Of a stretch of 64,000 nt of DNA, positions 1 to 8,923 are shown piece by piece (positions within the stretch are counted from its first letter, which is position 1; every line of letters starts with the position of its first letter). The notes below the pieces were generated by a model, which worked only from the letters and a program-made list of their open reading frames with translations, was not told the DNA's origin and ran no database searches. Origin of the DNA: a virus. The stretch covers positions 62,001 to 126,000 of the IMG/VR virus record IMGVR_UViG_3300028829_003504, one strand, 5' to 3'. The translations under genes and the position numbers were made by a program.

Positions 1-617
1 ATGTTAGCCACAATAGTTACGACTTCTGTATCTTTGTTTATGCTGCCCCACATCCCGAGACCTGGCCACAATACAGCCTGGGTATTACGTTTAACAAAAA
101 CATTATCTTTCTTATATCTTAGGATTTCAGAAAATACTGTTCTTATGTCACAATTAGATACCATCTCGCCAATGTGTCCCGACACGTCTACTCTATAAAC
201 ATTACGCACAAGCTTCCCGAAACTTAGGACAAGTTTCGTTCCTTCCGTAACAGTAGTAACCGAGTGAGGAATTATATCAGGCCTAAAGGTAATAGAATCG
301 AAGCCTAATAGTTTTCGTCGCTTGATATATGCGGCCTTATTCTTCTTATGTCCCCATAGTTGAAGGACACCTCCACGTAAGGCATTACGTAAGGTGACGT
401 CCGTTCTAAGATAATCATATCCTGCCCACCAGTGAGAATTATCTACGTGTTGGCATATCTTAGTGCCTTCTTGATACTTAATTAATTTAAGGTCACGCCT
501 GATTAACTTGCTTAGCCATTGAGGTATGAGCCACATGACTAAGTATGGAGTTAAGAAGCTTGCGTTTTGCTTGTGTTCAATCCACTTTAAGAACTTTCTA
601 TTTTTCCAGAGGTACAT
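1..617 (-). CDS. Hypothetical protein, C-terminus cut by left edge
   Basis: An open frame on the minus strand runs without a stop from an ATG at 617 to the left edge, giving at least 205 residues starting MYLWKNRKFLKW. It is basic and aromatic-rich at the N-terminus and has no motif I recognise. The start overlaps the end of the preceding gene by 20 nt. An AAGGA stretch about 8 nt before the ATG supports this start. It is the last gene of the leftmost minus-strand run visible here. Function unknown; confidence is for it being a gene. Confidence 0.75.
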   Translation of the reverse strand, partial: MYLWKNRKFLKWIEHKQNASFLTPYLVMWLIPQWLSKLIRRDLKLIKYQEGTKICQHVDNSHWWAGYDYLRTDVTLRNALRGGVLQLWGHKKNKAAYIKRRKLLGFDSITFRPDIIPHSVTTVTEGTKLVLSFGKLVRNVYRVDVSGHIGEMVSNCDIRTVFSEILRYKKDNVFVKRNTQAVLWPGLGMWGSINKDTEVVTIVAN

Positions 618-1422
618 TACCTTCATCCTTACTAATATTGAAGTTTACATTAACAGATTTAACAGTTGCATTAGGCATTATATGCAAATCAACTATCGTT
701 TTAGGTGTTTGTATAGTAGCAGTGAAGCTCGCGTTTGTTCGGGCGTTATCTGTCCACATCTCCTCGTCAATCTCATACAAGAAACGACTCTTACCTTCTT
801 CACCTGTAGGGTTATAGTCTACTACACTAGGCTCCAAGTTAATGAAGCTACGTGCCTGAAGCTTATATCCAAATAACAAGTGATACCATTTAACATCTTT
901 AATGGTACTGCCTAGTACTCTACAAAGATATCTATTCCACATACCGCGTGCAGCACTAACGCCTTTCATTGTAGTCCATGTTTCTTGGTGTGCTGCTACT
1001 TTACTGTCAGTTAAAGATTTACATTGCACCATGGACTTCATCTGTTCTTCGAGGCTAGCGGACATGTCCTCTATCATATCGTCGTTAGTTGGCTTGTTGA
1101 TGTAAGCCGCAGTGACTTCCTCTACACTCTTTTGTACCATAGAGTTAAGGCGTCTTATAGCAGCGGCCTCTAGGTCATTATGATCGTTCTCGACTGATGT
1201 GGGACCCCAAATAGAAGGTTCTTCTTCTAAATCAATTTCATCGAGATTCCCCACTTTAGGATCATGATCAGTGGTCCATACTTTCCAAGTATCTCCTTCG
1301 ACGTGTATATAATCTAAGACCTTTTTAGGGCAATGTACGAAGCGGCCTAAGCCTTCAATGGTTAACTCCCTGCTAGGCTGGCAACCAACGATATCGCAAG
1401 GACATTCCATATCCACACTCAT
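598..1422 (-). CDS. Hypothetical protein with Cys-rich N-terminus
   Basis: A 274-residue soluble protein with no signal peptide or membrane segment. The first 31 residues hold four cysteines (C7, C9, C14, C31), which could bind a metal. The middle (about 80-140) is acidic and helical, and the C-terminal third looks like beta structure. Its ATG overlaps the stop of the upstream gene by one base (TAATG), so translation is probably coupled. I do not recognise the family. Confidence 0.75.
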   Translation of the reverse strand: MSVDMECPCDIVGCQPSRELTIEGLGRFVHCPKKVLDYIHVEGDTWKVWTTDHDPKVGNLDEIDLEEEPSIWGPTSVENDHNDLEAAAIRRLNSMVQKSVEEVTAAYINKPTNDDMIEDMSASLEEQMKSMVQCKSLTDSKVAAHQETWTTMKGVSAARGMWNRYLCRVLGSTIKDVKWYHLLFGYKLQARSFINLEPSVVDYNPTGEEGKSRFLYEIDEEMWTDNARTNASFTATIQTPKTIVDLHIMPNATVKSVNVNFNISKDEGNVPLEK

Positions 1423-1928
1423 TAGTAGATACCTTTACTAGCCAGGACTTGGTTCATTTCCATTTTCATTTTCTCAACAGCCATTGCCATCATGTCTCCG
1501 AACATATTAGTAGCCATGGTATTTGCGTGCTTTTCAAACTTGGCCTGCATAGCATCACTAGTGGCTATTTCAAGTTCTTCTTTATTATCAACCCATAGAC
1601 GTTGAATACTACACTTCCAGTCGTCGCCTTCCAGAAGCTTGGTCATCATAGGCTGTATTTCTTCAATCATGGCAGACCACACCATGTTTCTGAAAGGAGA
1701 GACCGAGGTCTGTACGTCATATAAAGTATCATTGCCGTGGAATCTACCATTGTATCTGCTAATGGTAACCTTTTTAGTAGGTTCTTCAAAGAATGCTTTC
1801 CACTCTTTCTCCACAAGAGCTTGGAACTGTTCGTCAGGTAATAAGTCAATCATTGTACCTTTGACCATGTTGCCTACTTTTTCTTGTATAGCTTTTGGGT
1901 CAAAATTTGTCATAGCATTAGTGCTCAT
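1422..1928 (-). CDS. Hypothetical protein, helical Met-rich C-terminus
   Basis: A soluble protein of 168 residues if started at the ATG beginning MSTNAMTNFD. That start has an AGAGGA ribosome site 7 nt upstream and lies directly after the upstream gene's stop. A longer frame starting 33 nt earlier would overlap that gene and has no better site. The C-terminal 40 residues are a Met- and Lys-rich amphipathic helix, suggesting oligomerisation. No family recognised. Confidence 0.75.
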   Translation of the reverse strand: MSTNAMTNFDPKAIQEKVGNMVKGTMIDLLPDEQFQALVEKEWKAFFEEPTKKVTISRYNGRFHGNDTLYDVQTSVSPFRNMVWSAMIEEIQPMMTKLLEGDDWKCSIQRLWVDNKEELEIATSDAMQAKFEKHANTMATNMFGDMMAMAVEKMKMEMNQVLASKGIY

Positions 1929-1929
1929 G

Positions 1930-2391
1930 TTATATCCTCTCTGATGGGTGGTGGTCTTCAAAAATATGAGGGAACATAATATTTGCTTCCTCTTCTGTGA
2001 TTTGTTTTACAGTATGGCAATTACCTCTGTATATCAAGCATACTAAGTCCCCGTCTACCTCCATATTGGTCAAATGTGCTTTAACATGGAAGAAACCAAT
2101 CTCGTCATTGTGGAATAAGTAAAACATTTGCTTAATAGGAGTCCTGACGCCATCATTAGGCATAAGTATTTCATCGTGTTTGAAAACAAGGAACTCACCT
2201 AGTACTTCTGTTAATTGACTAGGCTCACTATGGATATCAAATTTACCCATCTTACTTATATCCTGAGCATCACCCACGAACTGAGCACGGCGTCCCTTAG
2301 CATACCTAACTACTCCATCCTCCACATAGCGCCTAAGTGAAGTTAGGCTAACTGACCTAGGTAGTTTGGACGCATCAAGAGTCGTAGCCAT
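1930..2391 (-). CDS. Hypothetical protein
   Basis: A predicted soluble protein of 153 residues, mixed alpha/beta, ending in an acidic His-containing tail (FEDHHPSERI). I chose the ATG that overlaps the upstream stop (TAATG, protein MATTLDASK), with GGAG about 12 nt upstream. A start 24 nt earlier is possible but has no ribosome site. It sits in the middle of a run of four coupled genes. No family recognised. Confidence 0.7.
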   Translation of the reverse strand: MATTLDASKLPRSVSLTSLRRYVEDGVVRYAKGRRAQFVGDAQDISKMGKFDIHSEPSQLTEVLGEFLVFKHDEILMPNDGVRTPIKQMFYLFHNDEIGFFHVKAHLTNMEVDGDLVCLIYRGNCHTVKQITEEEANIMFPHIFEDHHPSERI

Positions 2392-2780
2392 TATATACAT
2401 ACTCCAGCTTTCCATGAGGAAATGTGACTAATAGCACTGTAAGGGTGAATCTTACTCCGCTTAAAACTGTTTGCTTCACGTACAGTGGATGCCACATAGA
2501 TCTTGAAAGCCTCGTTCGTCTCAGCATGTTTAATGCAGGCACCAGGAGAGCCTATTACTATACTAGCCTTCGGACTCTCCATAAACAATTGTAGTATAAG
2601 TGACATCATACTCTCCCACTTAGTACCCTTTAACTTCTTGGAATCCACTATACTGTTTATGTACTGTGTCTCTAAATGCCTGAACGTTGAAACGTAAATG
2701 GTAGTACCCGCATCTGACGGTACTGGGTTATCTGCCCCTAAGACTGATCGTTTAGGTAAGATAGTATGGATAGGTGTCAT
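2391..2780 (-). CDS. Hypothetical protein, first gene of the leftmost run
   Basis: A 129-residue protein with the string VIGSPGACIKHAET in the middle and no identifiable catalytic motif. It is the first gene after a terminator and a late-promoter-like element, so it probably heads the leftmost transcription unit (2780 to beyond the edge). No family recognised. Confidence 0.7.
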   Translation of the reverse strand: MTPIHTILPKRSVLGADNPVPSDAGTTIYVSTFRHLETQYINSIVDSKKLKGTKWESMMSLILQLFMESPKASIVIGSPGACIKHAETNEAFKIYVASTVREANSFKRSKIHPYSAISHISSWKAGVCI

Positions 2781-2818
2781 GTTAATTCCTTGCGCGTAGA
2801 ATGGTAGTACATGTTGGG

Positions 2819-2828
2819 TATTTACAGT
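2819..2828 (-). promoter_or_regulatory. Late-promoter-like element ACTGTAAATA
   Basis: On the minus strand the sequence reads ACTGTAAATA, one base from the T4 late-promoter core TATAAATA over its last eight bases. It lies just downstream of a strong terminator and about 40 nt before the next start codon, the expected place for a promoter. The same ten bases occur at two other minus-strand gene starts in the window. That it is a promoter is inference. Confidence 0.4.
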
Positions 2829-2847
2829 TTGAGCATTCCTCAGACGT

Positions 2848-2872
2848 AAAAAAGGGCGACCGAAGTCACCCT
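2848..2872 (-). terminator. Rho-independent terminator with UUCG loop
   Basis: Read on the minus strand, AGGGTGAC pairs with GTCGCCCT (one T-G wobble) around a TTCG tetraloop and is followed by six T residues. It starts six bases after the stop codon of the gene ending at 2878, so it ends the operon that runs down from about 9.7 kb. Confidence 0.9.
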
Positions 2873-2877
2873 AAGAA

Positions 2878-3207
2878 TTACCTGTAGTTTGCAGGAACAA
2901 TCCATACGTCATACATGGATGTTGTCTTATCTATAACGGCATATGAATGGTTCATTATCTTATATCCACTAAGTACCAATTTCCTACTCCCCAGATTAAG
3001 GGTTATGTTCAATGCGTTTCTAGAGAGCCCTTCAATTATTGATTTTAGCTCGACCTCGATTAATCTAAATCGCAGGCGATACATACCTTTTATTCTCCCA
3101 TCAGGTTGATATTCCAGACTACTAAACAGGTCGTTAATGTTAGTGTTCTTGGAAGTCATTATAGGCCTATTGTTGCCCATTCTAATATTCACACTAGCCG
3201 TATTCAT
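2878..3207 (-). CDS. Hypothetical protein, last gene before terminator
   Basis: A 109-residue basic protein, probably beta-rich in its second half, with no recognised motif. Its ATG shares a base with the stop of the upstream 418-residue gene, and a terminator follows at once. It is therefore the promoter-distal gene of its unit. Function unknown. Confidence 0.7.
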   Translation of the reverse strand: MNTASVNIRMGNNRPIMTSKNTNINDLFSSLEYQPDGRIKGMYRLRFRLIEVELKSIIEGLSRNALNITLNLGSRKLVLSGYKIMNHSYAVIDKTTSMYDVWIVPANYR

Positions 3208-4463
3208 TAAAACTCCTCTAATAAGGCTAGTGCCGTATTCTCCTCCAATCTTGATCTGCTACTAATTAAAGAAGTAACAGGTATCATTGTGAATATATTG
3301 AAGTGATTACTTAACATGCCTGCGGTTTCCATATCCAAAGTCTTATCATCAAAGAACATATACTCCATGTGGGGACAATCAGGACTTCGGTATGGGTACT
3401 TACCATAAAACAGAGAGCGTGTGTCGGTCTCTCCATACAAGCTGTAGACAAAAGGCTTAATGTTATCTGAGTCATTCACAAACCAGAACGTTAGCAGAGG
3501 TACACACGTAGCCATCATATCTATCAACATCTGTTTTAAATTATCAGGAATCATGTGATGAATCCTTTTCCAGTCAGATTTATTTCGAACTATTTGCGTT
3601 TTGATTTTAGGGTCTGTACCAGGCAATACAAAGAACAGAGGTATCTCAGGCATTACACGTTGCTTAATGGCAACTGATTTACTTTTGCTAAATGCCATTA
3701 ATTCCCGAGTAGCTTTAGCCCTAGCAGTATCTTCAGGCAGTTCATAATCGTCGGCGACTTGTTCGCAGTTAAGGTTAGCGTAGACAAAGTATGCGTCTAT
3801 AGTACTCGATGCACGTTCAATGTCCTCGGCTTCGATAAGGGCAATTACTATGGCATTCTCTTTCTCGGCAAAAGGATTCCAATGATCATCATCATCTTCC
3901 GCTTTACTGCTATAGTCTTCGTTTTCCTCATAACCAACTACTTGCCAATTGAAGCTAACGTCACCTCGTTGACTAAACAATACATCTTGGAAGCTAAGAC
4001 AGGTGAATCTAAATAGAAACTTCGACACAGTATTATTCTTTATGATTAAGTTACCCTTAAGTCTTTCGAAATCAATACCAGCATGTGACAATTGGTCTGA
4101 TATCTCACATATCCTAGTCATTAGGCATTCGGAGAACGTTGATTGCTTCGATAGAACCTTATTGTGTTGGTGGTTTTCTATGTAGGCTTTAATGGCATCA
4201 AGTGTCTCTTGGTCCATAAGTTCACACATAAACGCATCACGAATCTCCAGAAGTAAACTACTTGAGTACACCGACATTACCCTATCATAGCAACCTTGCA
4301 GCAAAAGTTGTATTTCAAGCGAGTGTATCTGGCCAAGCAACGTAGTAAACTTGTCACTAACACCAAATTCTACGGTGTTATTTGGCACATCGTATAAAGG
4401 TTTAGGGAAGTCGCCCTTAACTGTTACGCGTAGTTCGTCTAACCATAAGTTTATATTTTTCAT
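3207..4463 (-). CDS. Hypothetical 418-residue protein
   Basis: The largest gene in the left arm. It is soluble and helical in the N-terminal half, with an acidic linker around residues 185-200 (EENEDYSSKAEDDDDHW) followed by a second, mixed domain. There is no nucleotide-binding or nuclease motif that I can see. The start overlaps the upstream gene by 47 nt. The overlap appears real because a GGAGA site lies 7 nt before the ATG and no later in-frame start has a site as good. Confidence 0.7.
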   Translation of the reverse strand: MKNINLWLDELRVTVKGDFPKPLYDVPNNTVEFGVSDKFTTLLGQIHSLEIQLLLQGCYDRVMSVYSSSLLLEIRDAFMCELMDQETLDAIKAYIENHQHNKVLSKQSTFSECLMTRICEISDQLSHAGIDFERLKGNLIIKNNTVSKFLFRFTCLSFQDVLFSQRGDVSFNWQVVGYEENEDYSSKAEDDDDHWNPFAEKENAIVIALIEAEDIERASSTIDAYFVYANLNCEQVADDYELPEDTARAKATRELMAFSKSKSVAIKQRVMPEIPLFFVLPGTDPKIKTQIVRNKSDWKRIHHMIPDNLKQMLIDMMATCVPLLTFWFVNDSDNIKPFVYSLYGETDTRSLFYGKYPYRSPDCPHMEYMFFDDKTLDMETAGMLSNHFNIFTMIPVTSLISSRSRLEENTALALLEEF

Positions 4464-4941
4464 TACTCAATCTCCGTAGGGGCGGTCCTTGTCGTTTAAG
4501 ACTAGGTACTGTTGGTCTTCTATCTAAAGTTGCGATTACTGCTTTAGCTCTAGCTAGATACTGCTTACTGTGGTAGTCAGGGAAATACTTCTTAACCGTA
4601 TTTGATAACTTACCTAATACCTTACCTGTCTCCACTTCAAATGGAAATACCATAACAACTGCATGACCACCATAGTCTAGGTAACTGTGTACTTTGGTTA
4701 GCTTTACCATCCTAACCTTCTGACTCTTATCAGAAAGTAGGATAAATAAATTAGACAAAGATTGAGGAGCACCATCGTACCCAGCCTGTAATTTAAAATC
4801 GTGTACAACGGAGTCAGGAGACATTTGCATAATGTCTCGATCCGCCAACCTAATCTTTATACTTTTCTTATCGTCTGATAATACCAAATCACGTAAAGGG
4901 AACATTAAATTAGTTCCTAGCATCATTATACTATCTGTCAT
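4417..4941 (-). CDS. Hypothetical protein with basic C-terminus
   Basis: A 174-residue protein. Residues 1-120 look like a beta-rich globular domain, and the last 50 are strongly basic (RRPTVPSLKRQGPPLRR), which could bind nucleic acid. The basic tail is encoded in the 47-nt overlap with the next gene, so that stretch is read in two frames. No family recognised. Confidence 0.7.
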   Translation of the reverse strand: MTDSIMMLGTNLMFPLRDLVLSDDKKSIKIRLADRDIMQMSPDSVVHDFKLQAGYDGAPQSLSNLFILLSDKSQKVRMVKLTKVHSYLDYGGHAVVMVFPFEVETGKVLGKLSNTVKKYFPDYHSKQYLARAKAVIATLDRRPTVPSLKRQGPPLRRLSNEKYKLMVRRTTRNS

Positions 4942-4952
4942 AGTACGAGACC

Positions 4953-5450
4953 TTACTTAAATGCGATTGCACGAGGCACGTAGACCCAACCGTCTATTTC
5001 GGATTCACGTTTATGCTCAATTTTATTACCTATCTGTACCGCATACATACGAGTAGTATCTGAGTAGGTGGCTTTATGGTAGTCGCCATTAATCCAAACG
5101 GCTATAGGTATGTGCATACATTCATCAGGAGGACTTCCTTTAGAGCATCGGTTAAGTACTACGGAAAATTGATAAGGAAGTACGTCTTCACCTTCTGATA
5201 TCTTAACCTCAGCTCTCCACAGGTATGGGCGAAGAAGTCTATTAAGTGCTTCTATATCTATACCTGTAAACAGATTCAAATGGTTAACATTAGAATGGAA
5301 TACTATATGTAAGGAATCACCATCCTTAACCGCTTTGTGGTTGCGTCGTTCCTCTCCTTCCCAATCCATACCGTTAATAGCTCGTTCAATTAGATCGTAC
5401 GCTGCTCCTACTAGATGTGGCCCACCTATAATTCTATCAAATGGCCTCAT
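4953..5450 (-). CDS. Hypothetical protein
   Basis: A 165-residue protein with an acidic, basic-flanked segment (WEGEERRNHKAVKDGD) and a C-terminal beta-like region. It begins inside the end of the previous gene (4-nt overlap) and is followed by a 12-nt gap. No motif recognised. Confidence 0.7.
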   Translation of the reverse strand: MRPFDRIIGGPHLVGAAYDLIERAINGMDWEGEERRNHKAVKDGDSLHIVFHSNVNHLNLFTGIDIEALNRLLRPYLWRAEVKISEGEDVLPYQFSVVLNRCSKGSPPDECMHIPIAVWINGDYHKATYSDTTRMYAVQIGNKIEHKRESEIDGWVYVPRAIAFK

Positions 5451-6151
5451 ACCAATTCCTTATTATCCGGTTTAGTTTTGTCAATATCTTTCTGACGGCA
5501 TTCTTCACGGTTTTCATGGTCTACCTGGTAAGCGAATAATTCAGGCAGGATGAGATTATCTTTACGGTCGTACACGTTACAGCCTAAGTCTCTCATGTCA
5601 AGACGGATTCTAAAGTTCACGTACTTTTGGTTAAAACCCGGGCTACCTGTCCACTGCCACTGACTTAAGCAACTAGCAGCAAGCGTAGGCAGTACATCTT
5701 TAAAGAAGGAACTCCATCTATTGTTTTCTTCGCTGTCCTTAATTTTAGCCAAGTACTCGTTATTAGGTACTTTCCGACTACAATCAATACGTCCTACCGC
5801 AGCTTGGATAATTAGTGCTTGGCGTTTAACGACCTCGCTATGTCCGAGCTTTGATAAAGCGTTATCTGGATCATGGGAATACTCTTTAACCTGCGCTTTA
5901 GTTTTAGTAGGACAAGTGCCTTCCATATCAACTTTAGCTACAGGGTGGTATTGTTCGTCATGTACTACCCATTCTTCAATGTCGTCACACCACGCAGGCT
6001 CAGTACGATACTGATTAATAGTACCATCAGAGTCGGTAGCTAACCACCAACCGTCTAAGGCAAGTAGTGTCATACCGAAATACATTGTGCCTACGATTTT
6101 AGTTATGTTCTCAGGTTGTTCCTTTAATAGTTTCAAGTCTTTGTTCTCCAT
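5447..6151 (-). CDS. Hypothetical protein
   Basis: A 234-residue soluble protein rich in Trp in two places (DGWWLATDSDG near residue 33 and SQWQWTGSPGF near residue 164) and with a charged C-terminal tail. Its ATG shares a base with the stop of the small upstream gene, and its stop overlaps the next gene by 4 nt. No family recognised. Confidence 0.7.
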   Translation of the reverse strand: MENKDLKLLKEQPENITKIVGTMYFGMTLLALDGWWLATDSDGTINQYRTEPAWCDDIEEWVVHDEQYHPVAKVDMEGTCPTKTKAQVKEYSHDPDNALSKLGHSEVVKRQALIIQAAVGRIDCSRKVPNNEYLAKIKDSEENNRWSSFFKDVLPTLAASCLSQWQWTGSPGFNQKYVNFRIRLDMRDLGCNVYDRKDNLILPELFAYQVDHENREECRQKDIDKTKPDNKELV

Positions 6152-6330
6152 TATCCATGTGTCTTTTGATTCAAGTATATAGCGCGAGCATGTGCTCTAT
6201 CCCAAATTCCTCTGTACCGATTATAAGGCCTAGGTACAGGACTGACACGCCAGTAGCGGTCAATGAAAACGATATGAGGTTTAGTGGCCTTAATGGCTCT
6301 GATACTTTGATTACCTTGATACTTTTTCAT
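6151..6330 (-). CDS. Small basic hypothetical protein
   Basis: A 59-residue, strongly basic protein (MKKYQGNQSIRAIK; later RPYNRYRGIWDRAHAR). I chose the ATG that follows the upstream stop and has AAAGGA 7 nt before it. A frame 30 nt longer exists but overlaps the upstream gene. The charge suggests nucleic-acid binding, but no fold is recognisable. Confidence 0.65.
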   Translation of the reverse strand: MKKYQGNQSIRAIKATKPHIVFIDRYWRVSPVPRPYNRYRGIWDRAHARAIYLNQKTHG

Positions 6331-6332
6331 AT

Positions 6333-6824
6333 TTAATCCTTTAAGGCTTCTACAATCCACAGACCTACCATAGGTTCTTTCAGCTTAACTCTAATGCAGT
6401 TCTCACTGCTAATATTAACATGGCTAGTTTGAACTTCCCTTCTATAATCATCTAAGAGTCTAAGTTTTACTTGGCGGGTTCTAAGTACGTGGTGTATCTT
6501 GATATGTGTCTTACCTTCAGGTATTCTACCACTATCGTAGCCAGAACGTTCTTTAAAACTAGAAAGTTCTTTACGTTCTTTTTCGAACTCCGAGTCAAGC
6601 AGGTCGATTGCCTCTTGACTGATTTGGTATTTAGACGCTTCAACCGCAAGGCCTTTCCACTTTTCCACCTGTTGACTCAAGTACATAATACGGTCGCGCG
6701 TGGCTGTACAAACAGCTTCGTGGTTTAAATCATTGCGCATAAGCATACGAGCCATGTCCGCTATCTCGATGTCGCTCTTGTACCCGTAAGCTATTGTTTC
6801 TCTTGTTTCTTTGTCGCCTGTCAT
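6333..6824 (-). CDS. Hypothetical protein, helical N-terminus
   Basis: A 163-residue protein. Residues 15-95 are predicted helical and probably coiled coil (heptad-like AVEASKYQISQEAIDLLDSE), followed by a basic segment (LRTRQVKLRLLDDYRREV). It is the first gene after a 97-nt gap, so a transcription start may lie there. No family recognised. Confidence 0.7.
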   Translation of the reverse strand: MTGDKETRETIAYGYKSDIEIADMARMLMRNDLNHEAVCTATRDRIMYLSQQVEKWKGLAVEASKYQISQEAIDLLDSEFEKERKELSSFKERSGYDSGRIPEGKTHIKIHHVLRTRQVKLRLLDDYRREVQTSHVNISSENCIRVKLKEPMVGLWIVEALKD

Positions 6825-6921
6825 GATACTTCCTAAATATTGTATTCGTTAAATTACTTTGCTTTTATACAGGTGAGTTCAATCACACCCTGTACTACAC
6901 CAGAACCAAAAATCAGTTCCC

Positions 6922-7428
6922 TTAATAAAAGACATACACATGGGAATATAGAGTATTACTTTTAACTTTACGGTAATCACAGTCTCTAACCTCGGCTTCT
7001 TGCTTAACAGCTTTAGTGGCAGCGTATTCTGTAATACTATCGAGAGTGAAGTGTTGGTTGTCCGAGGCATCTTTAAGAATGAGGTATCTAATCTCCCTAT
7101 CGGTTAAAGTGTGGCACGAACTCTCAAGCTTATCGGCCTTGACTATAACGGATTTATATGTATCGGGGTCCACGTAGGTATTATCTATAAGTACGGCAAC
7201 ACATGTCGCTCTCTTGGGTAACCATCTACTTAATCTCGTATCGAATCGTGGGTGCTGGGAAAACATGTGGATGTCACCTGACTTGTCAAGCGCAGCGTAC
7301 CACCCAGGTATTACATTAACCATAATGCCGTCAAGAGTCAGACTCTTTGAGTCTACTACAGTGTTGAACTTAAAGCCATCTTCAATTGCCTTAGTTGCAT
7401 CATACTGTTTCGGTTTCTTAGTAACCAT
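6922..7428 (-). CDS. Hypothetical protein
   Basis: A 168-residue protein with a beta-rich N-terminal domain (PGWYAALDKSGDIHMF) and a helical C-terminal part. AAGGAG lies at the usual distance before the ATG. Its C-terminus reads into a 97-nt intergenic stretch with no strong terminator; a TATAAAAG element at 6862-6869 on the minus strand might start the next unit. No family recognised. Confidence 0.7.
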   Translation of the reverse strand: MVTKKPKQYDATKAIEDGFKFNTVVDSKSLTLDGIMVNVIPGWYAALDKSGDIHMFSQHPRFDTRLSRWLPKRATCVAVLIDNTYVDPDTYKSVIVKADKLESSCHTLTDREIRYLILKDASDNQHFTLDSITEYAATKAVKQEAEVRDCDYRKVKSNTLYSHVYVFY

Positions 7429-7480
7429 TATAGCTCCTTAATTTCGTAACATAAGTTACAGTGTATTGTCTTAGTCTAGT

Positions 7481-8053
7481 TTACATTTTAGGTAACTGCA
7501 TCTTGTTCTGTATGATATGCCAGTTATCACATACATTGGTATAACCTAGCCAGTAGTCAGGAGCATACGTGAAATACCTATTGCCTTCATACCTAACATA
7601 GACAATCTGCGTATTAAAGCAAACGTAGTAATCGGTGAAGTTTCTAACTTGACCTGTATAAAGGACGTCATCGAACATACTAGGCATTCTGTATTCAATA
7701 ACAATCTCAGGCTCTACTGTTAGGACTTGGTGTAACTTAGTTACTGTGTTCTCAAGCTTTAACGGTAAATTGGTTACATATAGTAGCCAAGTCACTAAAC
7801 TTACTGACAGTGTACCCAGCAGGCAACGAGAAAAGAATATCCTTCGCTCATACTCGGTATAGGCGTCCCACCAAGCAATAATCTTAGCGCGTTTGTCGTA
7901 AGCCAGATGACTAATAAGACCGAACATGAAGAAGCCAGATCCTAATAGCAGCTTATATAATTTCTCCCAATCAGGTAGTAATAAATCGGCCGCTCCTATT
8001 ACTGCTACGGTGACTGCGACTAAGGCTAAATATACCTTATTCAATTTATTCAT
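7481..8053 (-). CDS. Inner-membrane protein with three membrane segments
   Basis: A 190-residue protein with three hydrophobic helices (about residues 7-26, 33-50 and 74-94) and a soluble C-terminal domain of about 95 residues rich in Tyr (YVCFNTQIVYVRYEGNRYF). Phage membrane proteins of this size can act in superinfection exclusion or membrane takeover, but nothing here identifies the role. It overlaps the upstream gene by 8 nt. Confidence 0.7.
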   Translation of the reverse strand: MNKLNKVYLALVAVTVAVIGAADLLLPDWEKLYKLLLGSGFFMFGLISHLAYDKRAKIIAWWDAYTEYERRIFFSRCLLGTLSVSLVTWLLYVTNLPLKLENTVTKLHQVLTVEPEIVIEYRMPSMFDDVLYTGQVRNFTDYYVCFNTQIVYVRYEGNRYFTYAPDYWLGYTNVCDNWHIIQNKMQLPKM

Positions 8054-8492
8054 GAGTTACTCCAGGTGAACCCATCAATGCAACAGGTCTAATCAATGTA
8101 GGGTCGGCGTTACATACTGCCCCTACTGTTTTCAATGAATAGGCATAAGAAGTACGAGCTTCATCTGATAGTTCTCTATGGAATACACCCATACGTGATC
8201 TGCCGCGTATGTGATTTAATTTAGGCTCGGACATATTACCTGTTACAAGAAGACCACATTCCAACTTACACCAGAAATCTCTACGACAACCTATCAAGGC
8301 TATCTGAATCGGAGAATTCTTATGCAAGCCATAGTAGTCGCCGATTGTTTTCTTTTCAGGCTTCATGGCGTTATTAACAAACAGTGCATAAAAGATACCT
8401 GCTGCAATGTGGGAGTTACTATGTGTTGCTTCATCCAATAGCTCTTGCGTGGATAACTTAAGTGAGTTCTGCGGATCATCTGCGATAACCAT
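8046..8492 (-). CDS. Hypothetical protein
   Basis: A 148-residue soluble protein with four cysteines and a basic patch (NHIRGRSRMGVFHREL). Start and stop both overlap neighbours by a few bases, typical of this polycistron. No family recognised. Confidence 0.7.
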   Translation of the reverse strand: MVIADDPQNSLKLSTQELLDEATHSNSHIAAGIFYALFVNNAMKPEKKTIGDYYGLHKNSPIQIALIGCRRDFWCKLECGLLVTGNMSEPKLNHIRGRSRMGVFHRELSDEARTSYAYSLKTVGAVCNADPTLIRPVALMGSPGVTHE

Positions 8493-8923
8493 TAACAGTG
8501 TTCCTCAAAGTCATCGCCTGGTGTAGGTCCAGGTGGTATTACGTAATCACAAAGCTTACCTTCGTAATGAGTAGTCTCGCCAGCAGAACTCATTACTTTA
8601 ATATCGTACAGTTGATTGAGAGGAGTACCATTTGGACAAGAATCGTGATAAGGAGTGCAGGTTAGTTCTACGTCATAGATGTAGCTGCTATCAGGAGTGT
8701 GATCGATAGACACAATCTTCATTCTGCTTGTACCTTCGTACAGGTGGTGCATAAGCAACGGAGCCACTTTACAAGGACTCGGTGCCATGTCCACAGGACG
8801 TTTAAGTATTTCCTGCAACTTAGGTAAAAGGGCTTCAAGATGGCAGTTGCTGTGCATGTAGAATTTACACGCTACTGTTTTGCCACCGATGTATTTAACT
8901 GTTATTATTGCGTTTGTGGACAT
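8492..8923 (-). CDS. Hypothetical Cys-rich protein
   Basis: A 143-residue, beta-rich protein with eight cysteines spread along its length and a proline-rich acidic C-terminus (PPGPTPGDDFEEHC). It overlaps the upstream gene by 19 nt. Its first five residues (MSTNA) match those of the gene at 1422-1928, but the similarity ends there. Function unknown. Confidence 0.7.
   Translation of the reverse strand: MSTNAIITVKYIGGKTVACKFYMHSNCHLEALLPKLQEILKRPVDMAPSPCKVAPLLMHHLYEGTSRMKIVSIDHTPDSSYIYDVELTCTPYHDSCPNGTPLNQLYDIKVMSSAGETTHYEGKLCDYVIPPGPTPGDDFEEHC

Noticed and set aside
1-198. Plus-strand open frame at the left edge
   Set aside because: The minus strand has a longer, stop-free frame from 617 to the edge with a ribosome site and coupling to its neighbour, so the plus-strand frame is a shadow.
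6879-7070. Minus-strand open frame in another phase near 7 kb
   Set aside because: It lies mostly within the larger gene 6922-7428, has no ribosome site and has low-complexity, unlikely composition.
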